DNA of 64,000 nt from Tubulanus polymorphus (GCF_964204645.1 NC_134025.1:26504001-26568000); one strand, 5' to 3'; shown: positions 12,139 through 25,035, counted from the stretch's first letter. Translations and numbers: made by a program. Notes: a model not told the origin generated them from the letters alone.

Positions 12139-15100
12139 CGAACGTGTTTTGAATGTAATTGCGCGAATGCTAGTATAGTTTTCAATGTATGTCCCAGCTG
12201 CGATGATTTAAATCAGAATCAAGGTTTTTCAATTGCGTGTTCTAATAGGTATTATTACAATATATCACACGCTATATCCTGATTCTTTTTATTTTTTCGT
12301 ATTAAGGCAACTGTTAAAAACCTTAAGGTAAACGCGGTCCACCCACACTGTTGGTGTTAGATCGACATGTAACATAATAATACTTGCGTGGGCTGGATAA
12401 TACCTCAGGGTACGTTAATCAAGCCTGTTGATGTATCCTTTCGTTTGAAAAAAAACATGCATTATTTATTGAAAGTTAGGTTCTTCTGAGGAAAGTTGAC
12501 TTGATAATTTTTGATAAAGAGTACCTTAAATGTTTGTAATGGCATGAAGACATTTTTACTTGAAGCGACCGGTGAAACTTCACATCAAACTTTTAAGAGA
12601 TTCCTCTCTCTCCCTCTTCCTCTATTTGAAATTTCACCCTTTTCTGACCTGCTCATTCCTAGTTTACATCACTAGTCATGATTTATATTCCATAAATAAT
12701 GATCAAAGTGATATTTATCGGGGGCCCTAGCTATTGGCTTGCTGGGGTTTCCTTCATTGTTTCATAATTTCAGAACGTATGCATTATTTATTGTGTATTA
12801 TATTACCTGGTATTCATATTATTAATACAAGGAAAATAAAGATTCATTCATTCAATCCAGTGTCAGGGTAGTTCGGTATCACGATCGCAGATTTCTATTA
12901 AGCCTTGCATGAGGGTCATGTTCTTTGACATGGAAAATGTTTGCCTTTTAGGCCAGCTTTATTTGTATCCATTTAGAGATGGTTAGTAAGTTATCAAAGC
13001 CTTAAAAAGCTGTAATCTTGGTTAAAAAGGATTTTAGAATTTAAACTAGCTGCAAGTAAGATGAATAACTACTGCTAATGTCAGCTGTTGCCTTTAAGCA
13101 AATTATCCATCCCTGCGATTATAAGAAGACTGATAATGTTTGTTTTTCATCCGCCCTGTGAAGTCGTCCTTGTGGCTGAAAATTCATTTTCTAATGGCTA
13201 CGCTTTTCCGTGATTAATCGAAGTTTTATGATGAATTTTGCGTTGCAGGGTGAACGTCTCAGTCACGCTGTCGGCTGTGCATTCGCAATATGCCTAGAAC
13301 GGAAACAAAAAAGGGATAAAGAATCCGGAGTGACTGTTACGTACAGCGAAGATCGGACAAGTTTTACTCGTACCGGATCTTTTCGACAGACTACAATGAC
13401 TGAACGAATTGTCGATCCACAAAGTGCTATAGTCGCAGGTATGGTCATACGATGGCTGGAAAATTCGGGGTTCTTCGGATTATTTTGTGGAAGATGCCAA
13501 TTAAGCGAAAGACCGACAGCACTTCGAGCTAATTCACTAGTTGATCAGGCAACGAGTAATTTCCCTCTTACAACCGTCCAATATCTCAATACGTGAATAC
13601 TGTGAATTCGCCTTAATTAGGGCTGATAGATGATTTTCCCAACTGAACGCAGAGTGGTTGAGTTATGAGAATGCATGAAACGTTCTCCAGGGAATAGCAG
13701 TGGTGCTGCGCTGCCGCTTGCCATTATTTTATAGCTCTACATGGTTTCATTGTATTTGACTTGTTTTAACCCTTAACTCTATCTTTGCCGCGCTATTCTT
13801 CTGATAGTAGAAATTCTTGATTTATTTCAGAACCTGTTCCGATGAAAAAAGTGGATACACCGTATGCCGTACAACGACCACATGCAACGGTTTCTATGCT
13901 ACAGCGAATGGGATCATTCAGGGGCTTTTCTAAATTAAATGAGTCTTCGTCCCCTTTTAAAAGACAATTATCTCTTAGACTGAGCGACTTACCATCCACT
14001 TTGCAAAGACAACAAGCAATGGCTTTCGATAATAATGGCAACGTGAACAGTTCGAATGGTCCAGGTATGTACGCATACATATTCAATATTTACATACACA
14101 AAGTTTATAAGGTAAATCACTGATTAGGAAGGATCATCCTGTAACTGTATCAGCATTCATCAATATAACGGTGAATTCATTTCCAAGCTTTTGATCGAGA
14201 AAGTTCATATTCGTAGCTACAACGCGTTTACCAGCTATCTAAAGTAAATGGCACCTATTATTGTCTTGAACATTGTTCATTAGAAGGATGATGAAGAGTA
14301 CAACAAATGTGTTATTGAAATGATCGATAATATCTGTGCTACATAACCGGTACTGGTACACGGCGTGCGCGCTGTTCACACTGAAATGGTTCTGTTTGCC
14401 CGTAACCATGGTTACAGTATCAGCTGCTACGTGTGGTAGATGGTGTTATCTGTTTCGTTAAAACAAACATTGTTTGATGGGTATCAGGCATTGTGAATCT
14501 TTCTGTATGTAGTGTGCGCGTTCGGAAGAAATAAATGCATTCAGCAAATAGAATATACAGTATATCGCATTGACTGTGAAAAGCGTAGGCGTTTGATAGA
14601 TATCGTGGTACAGTAATAAAGCCTTTCGGCCATAAAACGTCTCATTCAATTTTTCTTTTTTAGCGAGTCCAATTGCCGAGGCTTCGCCAACTAAAGAAAA
14701 TGCTGATAGTATTGCGGAGATGTGTCAACAGCTCAGTCAGGGTTTAACAGCGATGTCGTACGAAGGCTTTTCGAAGAATGTACGCGAAGGATCGGCCCAC
14801 TCTTCGGTTAACTCCACTCCACCTCCCCTTACTGCAGCTCTAGCCCCAGCACCAGGTAAATTGATTTCAACCTGTGAAGCGCAGTGCTCAATTCCAGTTG
14901 TCGGAAAAGGTGGCTGGACCAGGAAAAATAAGCTAATCAGAAAAACATAAGGAATTTGACAAATAGCAAAACCTGGAAAGCCTGGGAAATTGGACATGCT
15001 AATTAAACACGTGTTTCATAATCAATACGTGATTGATGAAGCATGAATAAATTGTAACATCTTAGACCTAGAAAATTCTCCATTTACCTGCTGATTCACT

Positions 15101-15719
15101 CAGGGACTTTTATCTAATAACATGGGGTAACTCAGGGAATATGAAAAGGGCGGAAAGTGTCTCATGAGATTTGACTTGTTACTCAATTTTTAACCCAGAA
15201 CTGTTGCATATCTCTTCCATTTGCTGATTGACAATTGTTTATGATATCGTTCTAGGTACTGAGGCTATCCGTCAAAATAATCCATGGGGAAGTCCTTCAC
15301 ATTTGGAGCCACACTTGGAGTCGAGTGCATCAACAACAATGACAGTAATAGATTGGTCGAAATCGCGTAACACCTCTAACAACGGAGACGGTGAACTGTT
15401 TCCACTCAACAACCAATACAATAGTGCATCGGCATTTTCTCGGGCTCCAGCCCTCTCCCAGATTAGAAGCCATTCCATTGATACAGGTGAGGTTTACTCC
15501 GCGAGGCAGATGCAGTCGTCACGAGCTCCGACATTACGAGAAATGGGCCATTCCAGCTCTACCACCCGCAACTGGCAGAGCATGTCCAGTCCACAGGGCC
15601 CGAATCTAGAGGATCCATTCGATGTTGCTTGGGCGGCTAAGGCAGCTGCAGCGAAAAATAGTACTAATACCAATCCGTTTAATAATAAATCAGTGAAAGC
15701 ATTTGAGGTAAATTTATAA
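5915..15719 (+). CDS. numb: Numb, PTB-domain endocytic adaptor
   Basis: Nine coding exons: 5915-5991, 9651-9807, 10166-10240, 10543-10620, 11557-11697, 13249-13438, 13831-14064, 14664-14855 and 15256-15719. All junctions keep phase and give 535 residues. The PTB domain spans about residues 50-190 with family signatures ([77 protein letters not shown]). The vertebrate 11-residue PTB insert is absent. Downstream are the conserved GSFRGF and [10 protein letters not shown] segments, [20 protein letters not shown] (DPF, AP2-type) and [16 protein letters not shown] (NPF, EH-domain binding) at the very end. Numb is known to be a membrane-associated inhibitor of Notch signalling and an endocytic adaptor partitioned at asymmetric division. 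The basic N-terminus ([19 protein letters not shown]) fits membrane attachment. An AATAAA at 15780 follows the stop. Confidence 0.96.
6968..6993 (+). CDS. numb: Alternative first coding exon of numb
   Basis: ATG CCA TTG TTT GGC CAA CGG TCC AA is followed by a strong donor GTAAGTA. It leaves the same phase as the exon at 5915-5991, so both splice in frame to the exon at 9651 through an AAG codon. It would give Numb a short N-terminus (MPLFGQRSK then SFRR) in place of the 25-residue basic MGDFGSFRG form. This is inferred from splice motif and phase; the initiation site is not visible. Confidence 0.55.
12082..12136. repeat. (AT)n microsatellite in a numb intron
   Basis: About 55 bases of uninterrupted AT dinucleotide lie in the intron between the numb exons ending at 11697 and starting at 13249. 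The short reading frame that crosses it is an artefact. Confidence 0.95.
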
Positions 15720-17583
15720 CAGTGTACATTAGATTTCGCATCTCAATGGACCTACCTAAACATATCTATTAATATCGAAAATAAAGTAAAACTAGTTTGT
15801 CTGGAATGATATTGTTAGTGCCGGGGTATACATTATGACCAGTCATTGGATCAAGTAAGACATTTGTTGAAGCAGATACAGGTATTGCAAGCATATACTG
15901 TTGGAAGATGAAATAGGTGCTTTTATAAGAATGTGAGCTATGTTTTATTTCAGTATTTTGTTTATATTGATTATTTATCTTCTGAACCCTATTCTTTTTT
16001 CACATATTTACGCAATTTATTTTAACGATGCGCATCATAGCCTGTTATATCTATTTCACTCATTATAAATGATAGTGCTCAAAAGTCTAGCTCAGGCCAT
16101 TCTTAAATCAAAGTGATCATCATCATCATAATGTAAAATCTCAAGTGATTAATCAGTATGTTATTTGGCCTATATTGCACACATTAGGTAAACTGGTATG
16201 TTTAAATCATTCATGCTCTCAATTTTTACTTTAATGCATCACTTATGCCTATTGCAGGACACGTATACTTAACAAAACTCTCAGTCCGAAATGATTTTGT
16301 AATGAACTCTTAATTTTAAGTGATCATAGTTGAGTTAATACGTCATAATAATGCAAGTAAACATTCAGCAGTCATTGTATTCCACAAGCTTCTGTGATTA
16401 TCACTTGAGTGAGCTAAAATAGCTGATATGGTACGAGAGCATTTTATTATTTTCTTTGGCTTCATTTTTCATTTCTTACATACCGGCCAGTAAAAGACAA
16501 AAAAATTATTATTTGAAATAAACAGTGACATCTCTGATGGATTACCACATAATCAATTGTTGTTTCCGGAAGCAATGGCATTATGCATTTCTGGTATTGT
16601 GAAGTCAATTAAATAATGAATAGGTTCCCTTCATTATCATCATCACTATCATCTTTATGTCATCTTTATTCTTATTGCGTTATCATGTACAAAATTGTGG
16701 TATATATTATTATAACGGATATCTTATAAATTCTTTTTTAAATATGTAAATATTGATGTATCAAATCACTTGATCATTATCTATAATACAATATTAGATG
16801 TAAATATAGAAATGATATGTTTTAAATCTGTTATACAGAAAATTGGAACAGAACTACGAATATTTAATTTTATAAATGACAATTAAATGTTGTGATGCTT
16901 GTTCTTCGCCAGATCCACTGTTACTGATCTGTCCGGGATTTCAATTGAAGCTTGGTTTGCTTGTCAGTTATTGAACATAGATTAAGGTGAAATTTGAATT
17001 CCCAGGCATAGGTCAGAAAGTCTCTAACCAACATAGCCTATGTATTTGCTTCTGTATTTAATGTCAGTAAAAAGTTCAAACGATTTCGTCCAAATTTATG
17101 CTCGATTCATAAATAGAACATTTTTCTATTTAGAAGTAACTTATCTGTGAGGAAATGTCCGTAGCAACTTGATGTGATGTTTCACATACTGAATGAATAT
17201 ACACCTACTAGGAAAATAGTTATCTAAGGGAAAAAGGGCATATTCTATTGTAGAATTATGATTAGGCTTAGCCTACTACATTTTAAATCATAAAAGAAGT
17301 AACAAGATAAATACATTCTGGTATAGGAAATGTAGATTGTGAACAAGATCGACATTCTGTTCCAATATATCTGCCAATCACAATTCCTTGGCGGAAACAA
17401 ATAGAATTTGTTTTAAAATGGGAAATAATAAACTGTAAAGAGTATCAATGAAAAAGTATGTAGTTATTGTTTTATTTGCTGGAAAAAATTATTTAATGTC
17501 AATGAAGGATTTCAAATCACTGGTTGATCATTATATCACTCATAGTTCATAGCACATTATATCTTGTGGTATCCTACTGGATA
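15720..17583. other. Convergent intergenic region with 3' UTRs of numb and ccs
   Basis: No gene is recognised in this AT-rich stretch. Plus-strand AATAAA at 15780-15785 and 16517-16522 could end numb transcripts. Minus-strand AATAAA (TTTATT at 17471-17476) lies about 110 bases past the ccs stop and is its likely polyadenylation signal. Confidence 0.5.
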
Positions 17584-18902
17584 TCACGAGTTGCCGGCTT
17601 TCGATCTGCTGGGCCCAGCGATTGGTACATCTCTCTCATCCCATAAAGTCACTCCATCACAAGCACATATTCGTTTTGTGTTTTGAAATAGTCCAGCGGA
17701 ACGTGCTATTATTCCACAAGCCAACCTGAAACAAGAGGAGATAATTTGCATCCTAAAACTCATTCGTCAAGCAAGTCGAATATCGAGTCGTAACTACACG
17801 TATATACTTTTACCTGCTCATCGATGAGGTACTCTGTATCGAGCTGACTACTATTGATCTTCCAATTAAATCCCAGACCCTCAGGTTCTTATTATCGAAT
17901 CGGAAAGTCGATCTACCTGAATCAGCGGCACTTATTTCACCAATAACTCCAATAGGCTGAAAGATCGAAAATTACTATTAAATGATAAATCGAAATACAC
18001 TATCCAAAATGAGCAAAACTTTTTATCAATCACCTAAAAAATCAGTACATACATTTTCTTTGGAGTTATCGCAACCATATATGCCACCACAACTGAAATC
18101 CAATAGTAACAAATTGTAAACTATACAATAAGCATTATGCAGCACAAGGAAAGATTTGCCGCCTTACCTTTCACAGCCATTAGAGATATCTCCATATTGA
18201 TGAACTGCAAGTTGACAATGTCCGACTGGTAAACCATCAATCGTTCCATCAATCACAAATGTTGTCTCATCAGTTTGTACCATTCTAACTACTCCCTTAC
18301 AAGTTCCTATCGTTCCTGCCATCATCGCAACTGCAGCACCTAAACTCTTACCTGGACAGGTATAATAAAACTGACCCGTTACTCAATGGAAGCTATTTCA
18401 TCAATTGTCTGAGAAAATGAGGAATAAAATGATAGTTTAATCACCTGTACTACCACCAAGACCTTTGATCACTGCTCTGCGTCCTGTTTCTTCAATAACT
18501 GATTTGATTGTATCTGAAGGAAGTTCAGTTTCAACCACAACTAACTCCTTCTCTAAATCCACGGTGAAGTCAGTTTCATTGATACCTGCGCAGAAAGATT
18601 AAATTCAATTTTGGAATGAATCGCCTCAAGTCGAAGACGTTGAAATTCCAGATTTTCAAACTTTATACTGTATTATTACCATTTTTTGTGAGAACAGATT
18701 TGATGGCTGAAACACAGCTATTGCAAGTCATTTGAACCGCAAATTCTATCTGTAATATACTTCAACACTTATAAATAGCAATCGAGACGTTGATGCTGTA
18801 TATTGATTTGTAAAATATAATTTGATTTGAATTTTACATTTTTCCTATTGTAAAACGCTTTCTACGCTCATCAAACGGTTTTACCTTCGATTTACTCGAC
18901 AT
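17584..18902 (-). CDS. CCS: Copper chaperone for superoxide dismutase (CCS)
   Basis: Seven exons: 18885-18902, 18680-18749, 18445-18585, 18168-18351, 18053-18092, 17814-17956 and 17584-17725, giving 245 residues. Human CCS is 274. Domain 1 is an HMA-type copper-binding fold with MTCNSC around residues 13-18. Domain 2 is SOD1-like ([60 protein letters not shown]). Domain 3 carries the CxC delivery motif as [12 protein letters not shown] and ends [12 protein letters not shown] inserts copper into and oxidises SOD1 in the cytosol. Both copper-handling motifs are intact. The SOD-like domain is eroded: the first copper-ligand His is Ala, and the zinc subloop with its His and Asp ligands is replaced by a short [13 protein letters not shown] segment. 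It is head-to-head with the next gene. Confidence 0.95.
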
Positions 18903-19177
18903 CTTTAAATTAACGTTTCTATAAGACTGAAAAGTGTATCTTATGCTTGGGAGTAAAGACCAGAACACCACTAAAACCAGCAAAAACACGAAAAATCCAT
19001 TTCCGCATGTATTATCGCATGTTCGTACATACATGCACATGTATGACGTCACGCAGCCGAGCTCGATTGTTACACGCATGCGCATCCGGTTTCGGATTTG
19101 AAATTGTTGTCGCGAGAAATGAATGATTTGTCGATAATTAAACGTTGATTTAGCTTATTGAGATATAATTTATCAGC
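18903..19177. promoter_or_regulatory. Divergent promoter between ccs and the PHF7/G2E3-like gene
   Basis: Only 275 bases separate the two start codons, so the region must serve both genes. It holds a perfect palindromic CRE, TGACGTCA, at 19044-19051, and an NRF1-like CGCATGCGCA at 19075-19084. Both motifs are typical of animal housekeeping bidirectional promoters. Factor use is inferred from the motifs. Confidence 0.6.
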
Positions 19178-22100
19178 ATGGATACGATCTCTGGTAAGAT
19201 ATTGCCGATATTGATTAGATTAGTGATGTAATGATGAGTGATATCGCTTAAAATCAGCGGATTAGTCATTAAACACTCGTTCCCGCGGTGACAGCCTACA
19301 TACAGGCAGTAGTCTGGGCAAACTCCTTTGGTTTCTTAGTCTTAAAAGTCATTCATTTATTACGTACGCATTAGGGGAGAGGGAGGGGTCAGTGCAATTG
19401 CGTACTGTAATGCTTAATGTATATGAAAGAATGGCCAATTTTGCGTACAGAGGGGGGTTGAAAAAATCAAATTTTATGCGTACGTAATCAATGTTTGACC
19501 CCTATCTAGGTTCTAGTTAAATGAGGTTCAAACAAGAATTCTGAAATATCATTTTATCCAATTCCTAATGAATAAGATTTAATGCACAGGCATCAAATCT
19601 TCATTCATCTTGTGGAGAATTTGCAGAGAGCATTATTTCGGAAGAAGTGTCTAATTTGACGTGTCTGTGACTGAATGATGGAAGGTATGACCAGCAGCCC
19701 AAATGGCCAACCTTAAAACTATAGCGACTTAGCGTCTTAGAGTTTGATTAATATTCTTGTTGACTTGGTCTGAGATTTCTATTGGCCTGTGTCTAATAGT
19801 ATTGGTGTTTATTTTTGTTGCAGAACATTGTGACAAACCTAAAAAGATAAAAAAGAAGAAAAGACATTCTGTTGCTGAGCCAGGGACATGTTTATTTTGT
19901 GGCACATCGTCGAAAGATGAAAATTTCTATGGAAAGTTATTTTCATTGAATGGAATATCAGTGCATTACTTTTGTATGGTAAGTTTCTACTAGATTTTGA
20001 GAAACCTTTAAAATATACTGATTTGGTCTGAGTCGGTTTTTTTTTTTAGCTTTTTTCCAGTGGATTATGTCAAAATGGTGGTTCTGAAAAGGATGGAATA
20101 CTCGGGTTTTTAACTATCGATATCAAAAAGGAATATCGACGTGGAAAGCGTTTAGTTAGTATTGTACCGTAGATCTACTCACTGGTTTATTGCTGTCTTA
20201 CTCATTTCTTCTTGTGAGTCAAAATATATTTTCTGTTTCAGAAATGTGGCTATTGTAAAAATAAGGGAGCCACAATAGGATGTTGCATGAAGGCGTGCAG
20301 AATGATGTTTCATTTTGATTGTGGAAGAAAAAATGGTGCTTTGCATCAGTTCTTCGGAACCTACAGGTACAAAATGGAAGTGTCTAGAAATTGATAAAGT
20401 TTGGAACAAACCATGCAAATGTATTGGCACAGCATCTGCAATTTAGGATTCATTTTTATGCTGCGTTCGCTGTGCTGTAGGTGATCTGTGGCATGTGAAA
20501 ATCGCACTGATATTTTTGCAAAACATCCATTAGATGTAAAGAAAGTCTTTGCTAAAAACAAAATGCGCACGCGATACGCTGCCTTCTGATCGTAGAGAAT
20601 CTGTCCACTCGGCTCCGGGTGAATAGATTCGCGTAGTGCGTCCCCCACTTGAATTGTCTGAAGTGTCATGAATATTTTTGGTAAGGCCTACTCATGAATA
20701 CTGTTAAAAAAGTGTGTAAAACAGTTAGTAGAAAAGATTCTTTTCTCTTTCAGTTCTTACTGTCACAGTCACAGACTCAAACAGCAGATACCACCAGATA
20801 GGACGTATTCAGACCCATGTCCAATATGTATGACTCCGGTTGAAACGGTGCCTTCATTACAATCATTGAAACCTCAATGCTGCAGGAAAACATGGTTTCA
20901 TAGATCCTGCATTGAGGTAAGATTTTAGATTCACCAGAAACTAATAGCAAGTAGTACTGATTACAGGCAAACTTTCGAAAGTCATCACATTACAAGTTAT
21001 ATAATATCAGCTAGGGCGTATGAATGTCAAAATCATTTTTTATTCCCATTCAAAATGCTTTTAAAATCTGTCTTGGAGCTGTAGTTTGCATTACAGGGTT
21101 GGAGGTCCCAATTCTCTTATTTCTTGATTGAATCTTTCAATAATTGATAAGTCGTGGGCTCACCTTATATTTGACTTGCACGAGTTCAGCTATAGAACTT
21201 GCAGTTTGCGATCATGAGCTTAAAGCTATTTGTCAAAATATTCTCGCATATTATTTCTTACAGAAATTTGCTGTATCTGCTGGGTTGTACTTTTTCAAAT
21301 GTCCGATGTGTAACAACAAAGATGAATTCCAAAGTGAGATGTTGAAATTTGGTATTTATATTCCTGACCAGTAAGTTGATTATATAACCTTGAATTGTTA
21401 AGAAAAACTGATTTTAGATGTATTGAAAAATTGTAAATCGTTATGTTATATTTAAAGTTCAAATCTATTTCTATATATAATATTAGAGATGCTACTTGGG
21501 AACGCGAACCAAATGCCTTTGTTGATCTTATTGAGAGATACAACCATTGTGATAGTACTGAGTGTTTCTGTCCAAAGGGTCGAGACTTCAATAAAGATGA
21601 CACGTAAGTACATTATGTACATGCACATATGCAATAAATTTGGATCATTCCTGATCAGCGAGAGACCAACAAAATTCATCTGAAGATTCAAAATCTTACA
21701 TAACTGGCATATTGATTAAAGAGAAAATAGAATAATTCCATTTGATCAAAATCTAGATTTGCTAAAATTGTACTCAATCCTTGAGTTTGATGTTTTACTT
21801 GCACTTATTTGTAGGAAATGGGAAATAGTTTTATGTGACTTGTGTGGTTCTAGTGGCACTCATCTAAAGTGTCAGAAATTGAAATCTCATATGGATAATT
21901 GGTCATGTACAACTTGTAAAAATACAGATGCTGCTGGTAAGTGTTCATTTACTGGCTAGATTATTTCTGTAAAATCCATTTCTACGTTCAATCAAACATT
22001 CTGCTCTTCAGCTAAAAGCTGCGCAAGCAAACCTAACAAAACGGAAAATGAGTACACAAAGATCCTTAAAAAGAAAGCGGAAAGCGAATACCCCTCCTCG

Positions 22101-25035
22101 TCGAAAAGTAAATTACTGTTAACTGTGAAGGATAAACCAAAAAAACGCAAACATAGTGCGACTCATATTACTGTAAAAAGGCGGAAAACAGCAGCAACGT
22201 CAACAGTTACCCTCACTCAAGTAAGGTTTTATCAGTTTTATTTTGGTAAATAATCTTAGTCCTCCTACCCATTCGACTATAACCAGAAATGCTAGTTTTC
22301 CGGAAATTTAGGATCACCGATGTCAATTCCGGAAATTTGGTGAGAATTCCTCGCGGCAACCAGTAATGGCACGGACTGTAAAAGCGTTCGTTTGCTTGTA
22401 CTCATCGTAGCTTCTGTGTGATTTTATCTTGGTCTCTGTTTCTGAGGACTTTCTGCTACAATGTATATATGTGTGCTTGTTGTGGTATCTGTGCGTGCGT
22501 AGGCGGAGCGCCACTGTTGTGACGCCATTTCCAATTAAAAGTCAATTATCTTTACGCGCCGTTGTACATCGTCCCGCTGACGGCCAACAATGTGAAGATG
22601 CATGTGGTAATAATTAAGATGATATTTAATAAATATCATCTTAATTATTACCACGCGCGTGCTATGTCCCGAGGCACGCAGCTTTGTAACTTTCTTTTTG
22701 CGGGGCGGTCTGCAAAATGAGCACGCACGGAAAGATTGTCAGTCGGGAGTTTGCCGATATAAAGGCAATTGACAGCGGTATAAAAAATAAATTTAACTGG
22801 CACTGGCTAGAGTGTAAGGACAGTAACGGGGACTACTTATCGAACTACATTCGTAAGATAGACTTAGCTGGCGTGGCGTACTGCGTCGTTTGTAAAGACC
22901 AGGTCAAATACGGTAGTGGCGGGAAAAAGATATTCTTCGTCACCCGGATAGCGCGCGGCATAAGAAGGCAGCGAGGGATGTGAAGCACAACGAATGCCTG
23001 CCGACGTATTTTTTAGATGAAAGATGCCGATCGTGATACTGCATCTCTGGCGATGCAAAAACGCAAAATTTTTTCTGGGGGAGGACCCCCAGACCCCCTG
23101 TTCTAAATTCCGGAATTTTGGTACTTTGACCCTAGCATCTCTGTATAACCTAATAGTCATCTTCAAGAATGAAGATGACTATTAAGTTATAGTTGAAAGG
23201 TCAATTTAAATTATTAGCTTGGAGGAAACTCGTTTTATTAGTGTGGGATTCTCTATATATCGTTACAGCACGGAATAGTGTTTCACCAATGGTTATTTAG
23301 GCGTTTGTTTGGAATTTGAGACAATTTTGTACATGTGCAGTTTCTCCCCGTACTCTCTGTAAAGATTATGAATATTTTGGAAATTTTGTATTTTGTTTTG
23401 AAAAATCCAGGTTTTTTACTGAATGTAGAAAATGAACAATGACAATATGTAAAAATTCCACTTTACACCAATCTTTCCACTGCTTAATGAAATTTTGTTA
23501 GCTTTTATCTCACGATATCAAATCGTATTTTGCTTTCAGTGTGCCAACAGCGAGATAGATAATTCCAATACAAGTGCTCTTCCAGCGACAGAGAAATCAT
23601 TATCTGGCAAAGAAAAGATGAAAAAGCAAGGATCTAATAGATTTTGGACCTATATTCCCACTCCTCCTCCTCCAGAACATTCTCCCTCGAAGGTCTCGCC
23701 GTCAAAAATTCTCAATAAGAGACTCCGTTCGCAAAGATCGAGCAATGATCAGGGACAACTAACTACAGCTCATGATAGTGAATCATCAGACTCCGATTCA
23801 TCTCAATTGATCTCTTCAAATTCAGCTAAGAAATCACTGATGACTGAAGCTTCAGTTGTTTCTTACCATCCTATTGTTTCTTTGCCTACATTTTCCGATA
23901 ATCAAAGCGCAAAATTTGAACCTACATGTACCGGCTTTGATACTAAATCATCTCATGCAAAAGAAATGATGAAACAACCCAAAAATAAGAAACTTCGCAA
24001 AAACACAGCGCGTAAATCAATGCAGCGATCAGCTAGTAGCAATTATAAACTGTTGAATCAGGTGAATAGTACAACGTGGAAAGTGACTCCAGATTTTTCT
24101 CCGAATTCTCACGAAGTTGCGGCACCAGTTTCAATTACGGTTGATTCGGATTCCGATGACGACATCAAAATAACAAGCGTGAAACTAAACAGTTATAAAT
24201 GTGTTTGTCACGCCGTGAAACCGCGACGTTTCGTTCCTCGAAATCCGGGAATTATTGTCGATTTAACGTTAAATAGCGACACCGATACCGAGAATACGAC
24301 ATCGATTGAATCATTTACCTCAGATAAACATGATCCGAACTGTAAAACTGGGGTTAGATTGAATGATGAAATTCCTGCACATTCGTTATACGTTGACAGA
24401 GATTCGGCGAACATGCGTAAGCTATTGATTGCCGATAGTTGCGTTGCTAATAAAACAACTGAGTACTGTGATCTTAACGACCTCGTGAAATTAGGATGTC
24501 CTCAAATTGTGGCGCCTTCATCAGTTATATCTGTTGAATATGAGGGAATAAAATCAGCGTCGAAGTCGCCAAAGATGTATCATAATTGCAATTCTAATCA
24601 ATCGCCGAGAGGAATAAAACTCTTCAGTCCTACACAAGTGGCGAAAATATACGGTGAAATTAAGCGCACTGGAAACTGCGATGCAAACCTGAGGTAAGAA
24701 ACATATATAGTGCCGGTGCTTTCATTATTGGGAGATGTCCTCCAATAGACCAAATATAACTTGAACCTGTACAAAATACTGTTTTTGTGTTGTAGATCAC
24801 CTAACTCTCTCGCCTTACTAATGGGGCACTCCCAGCCTTCAGCACATACCACAGATGTAAGTATGATGTTCATAACTATTAAAGCATTCACAATGAATGG
24901 TAGTGAATTTGGGTCAGCATTGGCACAATGAACCCTGAATTATACTGGTGTGAAGAAAATGGATTTTTCTTGTATTTTTAGAATAGATCAAGTGGTAAAC
25001 CAGTTGGAGTAGTGCAGCCCCTGGACTTTGTTTAG
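19178..25035 (+). CDS. PHF7/G2E3-like extended-PHD and RING-like zinc-finger protein
   Basis: Twelve exons: 19178-19193, 19824-19978, 20050-20154, 20242-20366, 20754-20916, 21264-21370, 21487-21603, 21815-21936, 22012-22220, 23540-24693, 24796-24856 and 24982-25035, giving 795 residues. Residues about 25-180 form an extended PHD module (CLFCGTSS, VHYFCMLFSSG, KCGYCKNKGATIGC, MFHFDCG). A PHD/RING-like module follows (CPICMTPV, CCRKTWFHRSCIE, YFFKCPMCNNKDEF, MLKFGIYIPDQDATWE). A further zinc module ends LCDLCGSSGTHLKC and NWSCTTC. This order matches vertebrate PHF7 and G2E3 and fly pineapple eye, which act as ubiquitin ligases or chromatin readers. There is no HECT domain, unlike G2E3. The last 420 residues are disordered, Ser/Lys-rich, and hold two SUMO-interaction-like stretches (ITVDSDSDDD near 572, IIVDLTLNSDTDTE near 611). 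Confidence 0.9.
22284..23143. mobile_element. Decayed hAT-like DNA transposon in the PHF7/G2E3-like intron
   Basis: The ends form 12-base terminal inverted repeats with one mismatch (CAGAAATGCTAG and CTAGCATCTCTG), flanked by the direct repeat TATAAC at 22278 and 23144. Subterminal TTCCGGAAATTT-like motifs occur at both ends. Inside is a broken frame from 22717. It encodes a C-x2-C plus H-x4-H zinc finger (CVVC, then RHPDSAHKK) that continues only after a frameshift near 22935, as in the N-terminus of BED/hAT-related transposases. No catalytic domain remains. hAT assignment rests on the CAG end and finger; the visible 6-base target repeat is shorter than the usual 8. Confidence 0.6.
22604..22654. 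repeat. Perfect palindrome inside the transposon
   Basis: Two perfect 25-base arms (GTGGTAATAATTAAGATGAT...) surround a single central base. It would extrude as an uninterrupted hairpin. It lies about 320 bases inside the left end of the mobile element. Confidence 0.9.
23144..23191. repeat. Imperfect hairpin at the transposon's right flank
   Basis: Arms of 22 bases with one mismatch (AATAGTCATCTTCA and TGAAGATGACTATT at the core) surround a four-base AGAA loop. The left arm begins with the right-hand copy of the target repeat. Confidence 0.75.

Noticed and set aside
12721-12856. Possible 3' tail of a retroelement (AATAAAGATTCATTCATTC)
   Set aside because: Only a short tail-like motif; no reverse transcriptase or target repeats found nearby.
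19178-25035. G2E3 proper
   Set aside because: The C-terminal HECT ligase domain is absent; a disordered tail ends the protein, so PHF7/G2E3-like is the safer call.
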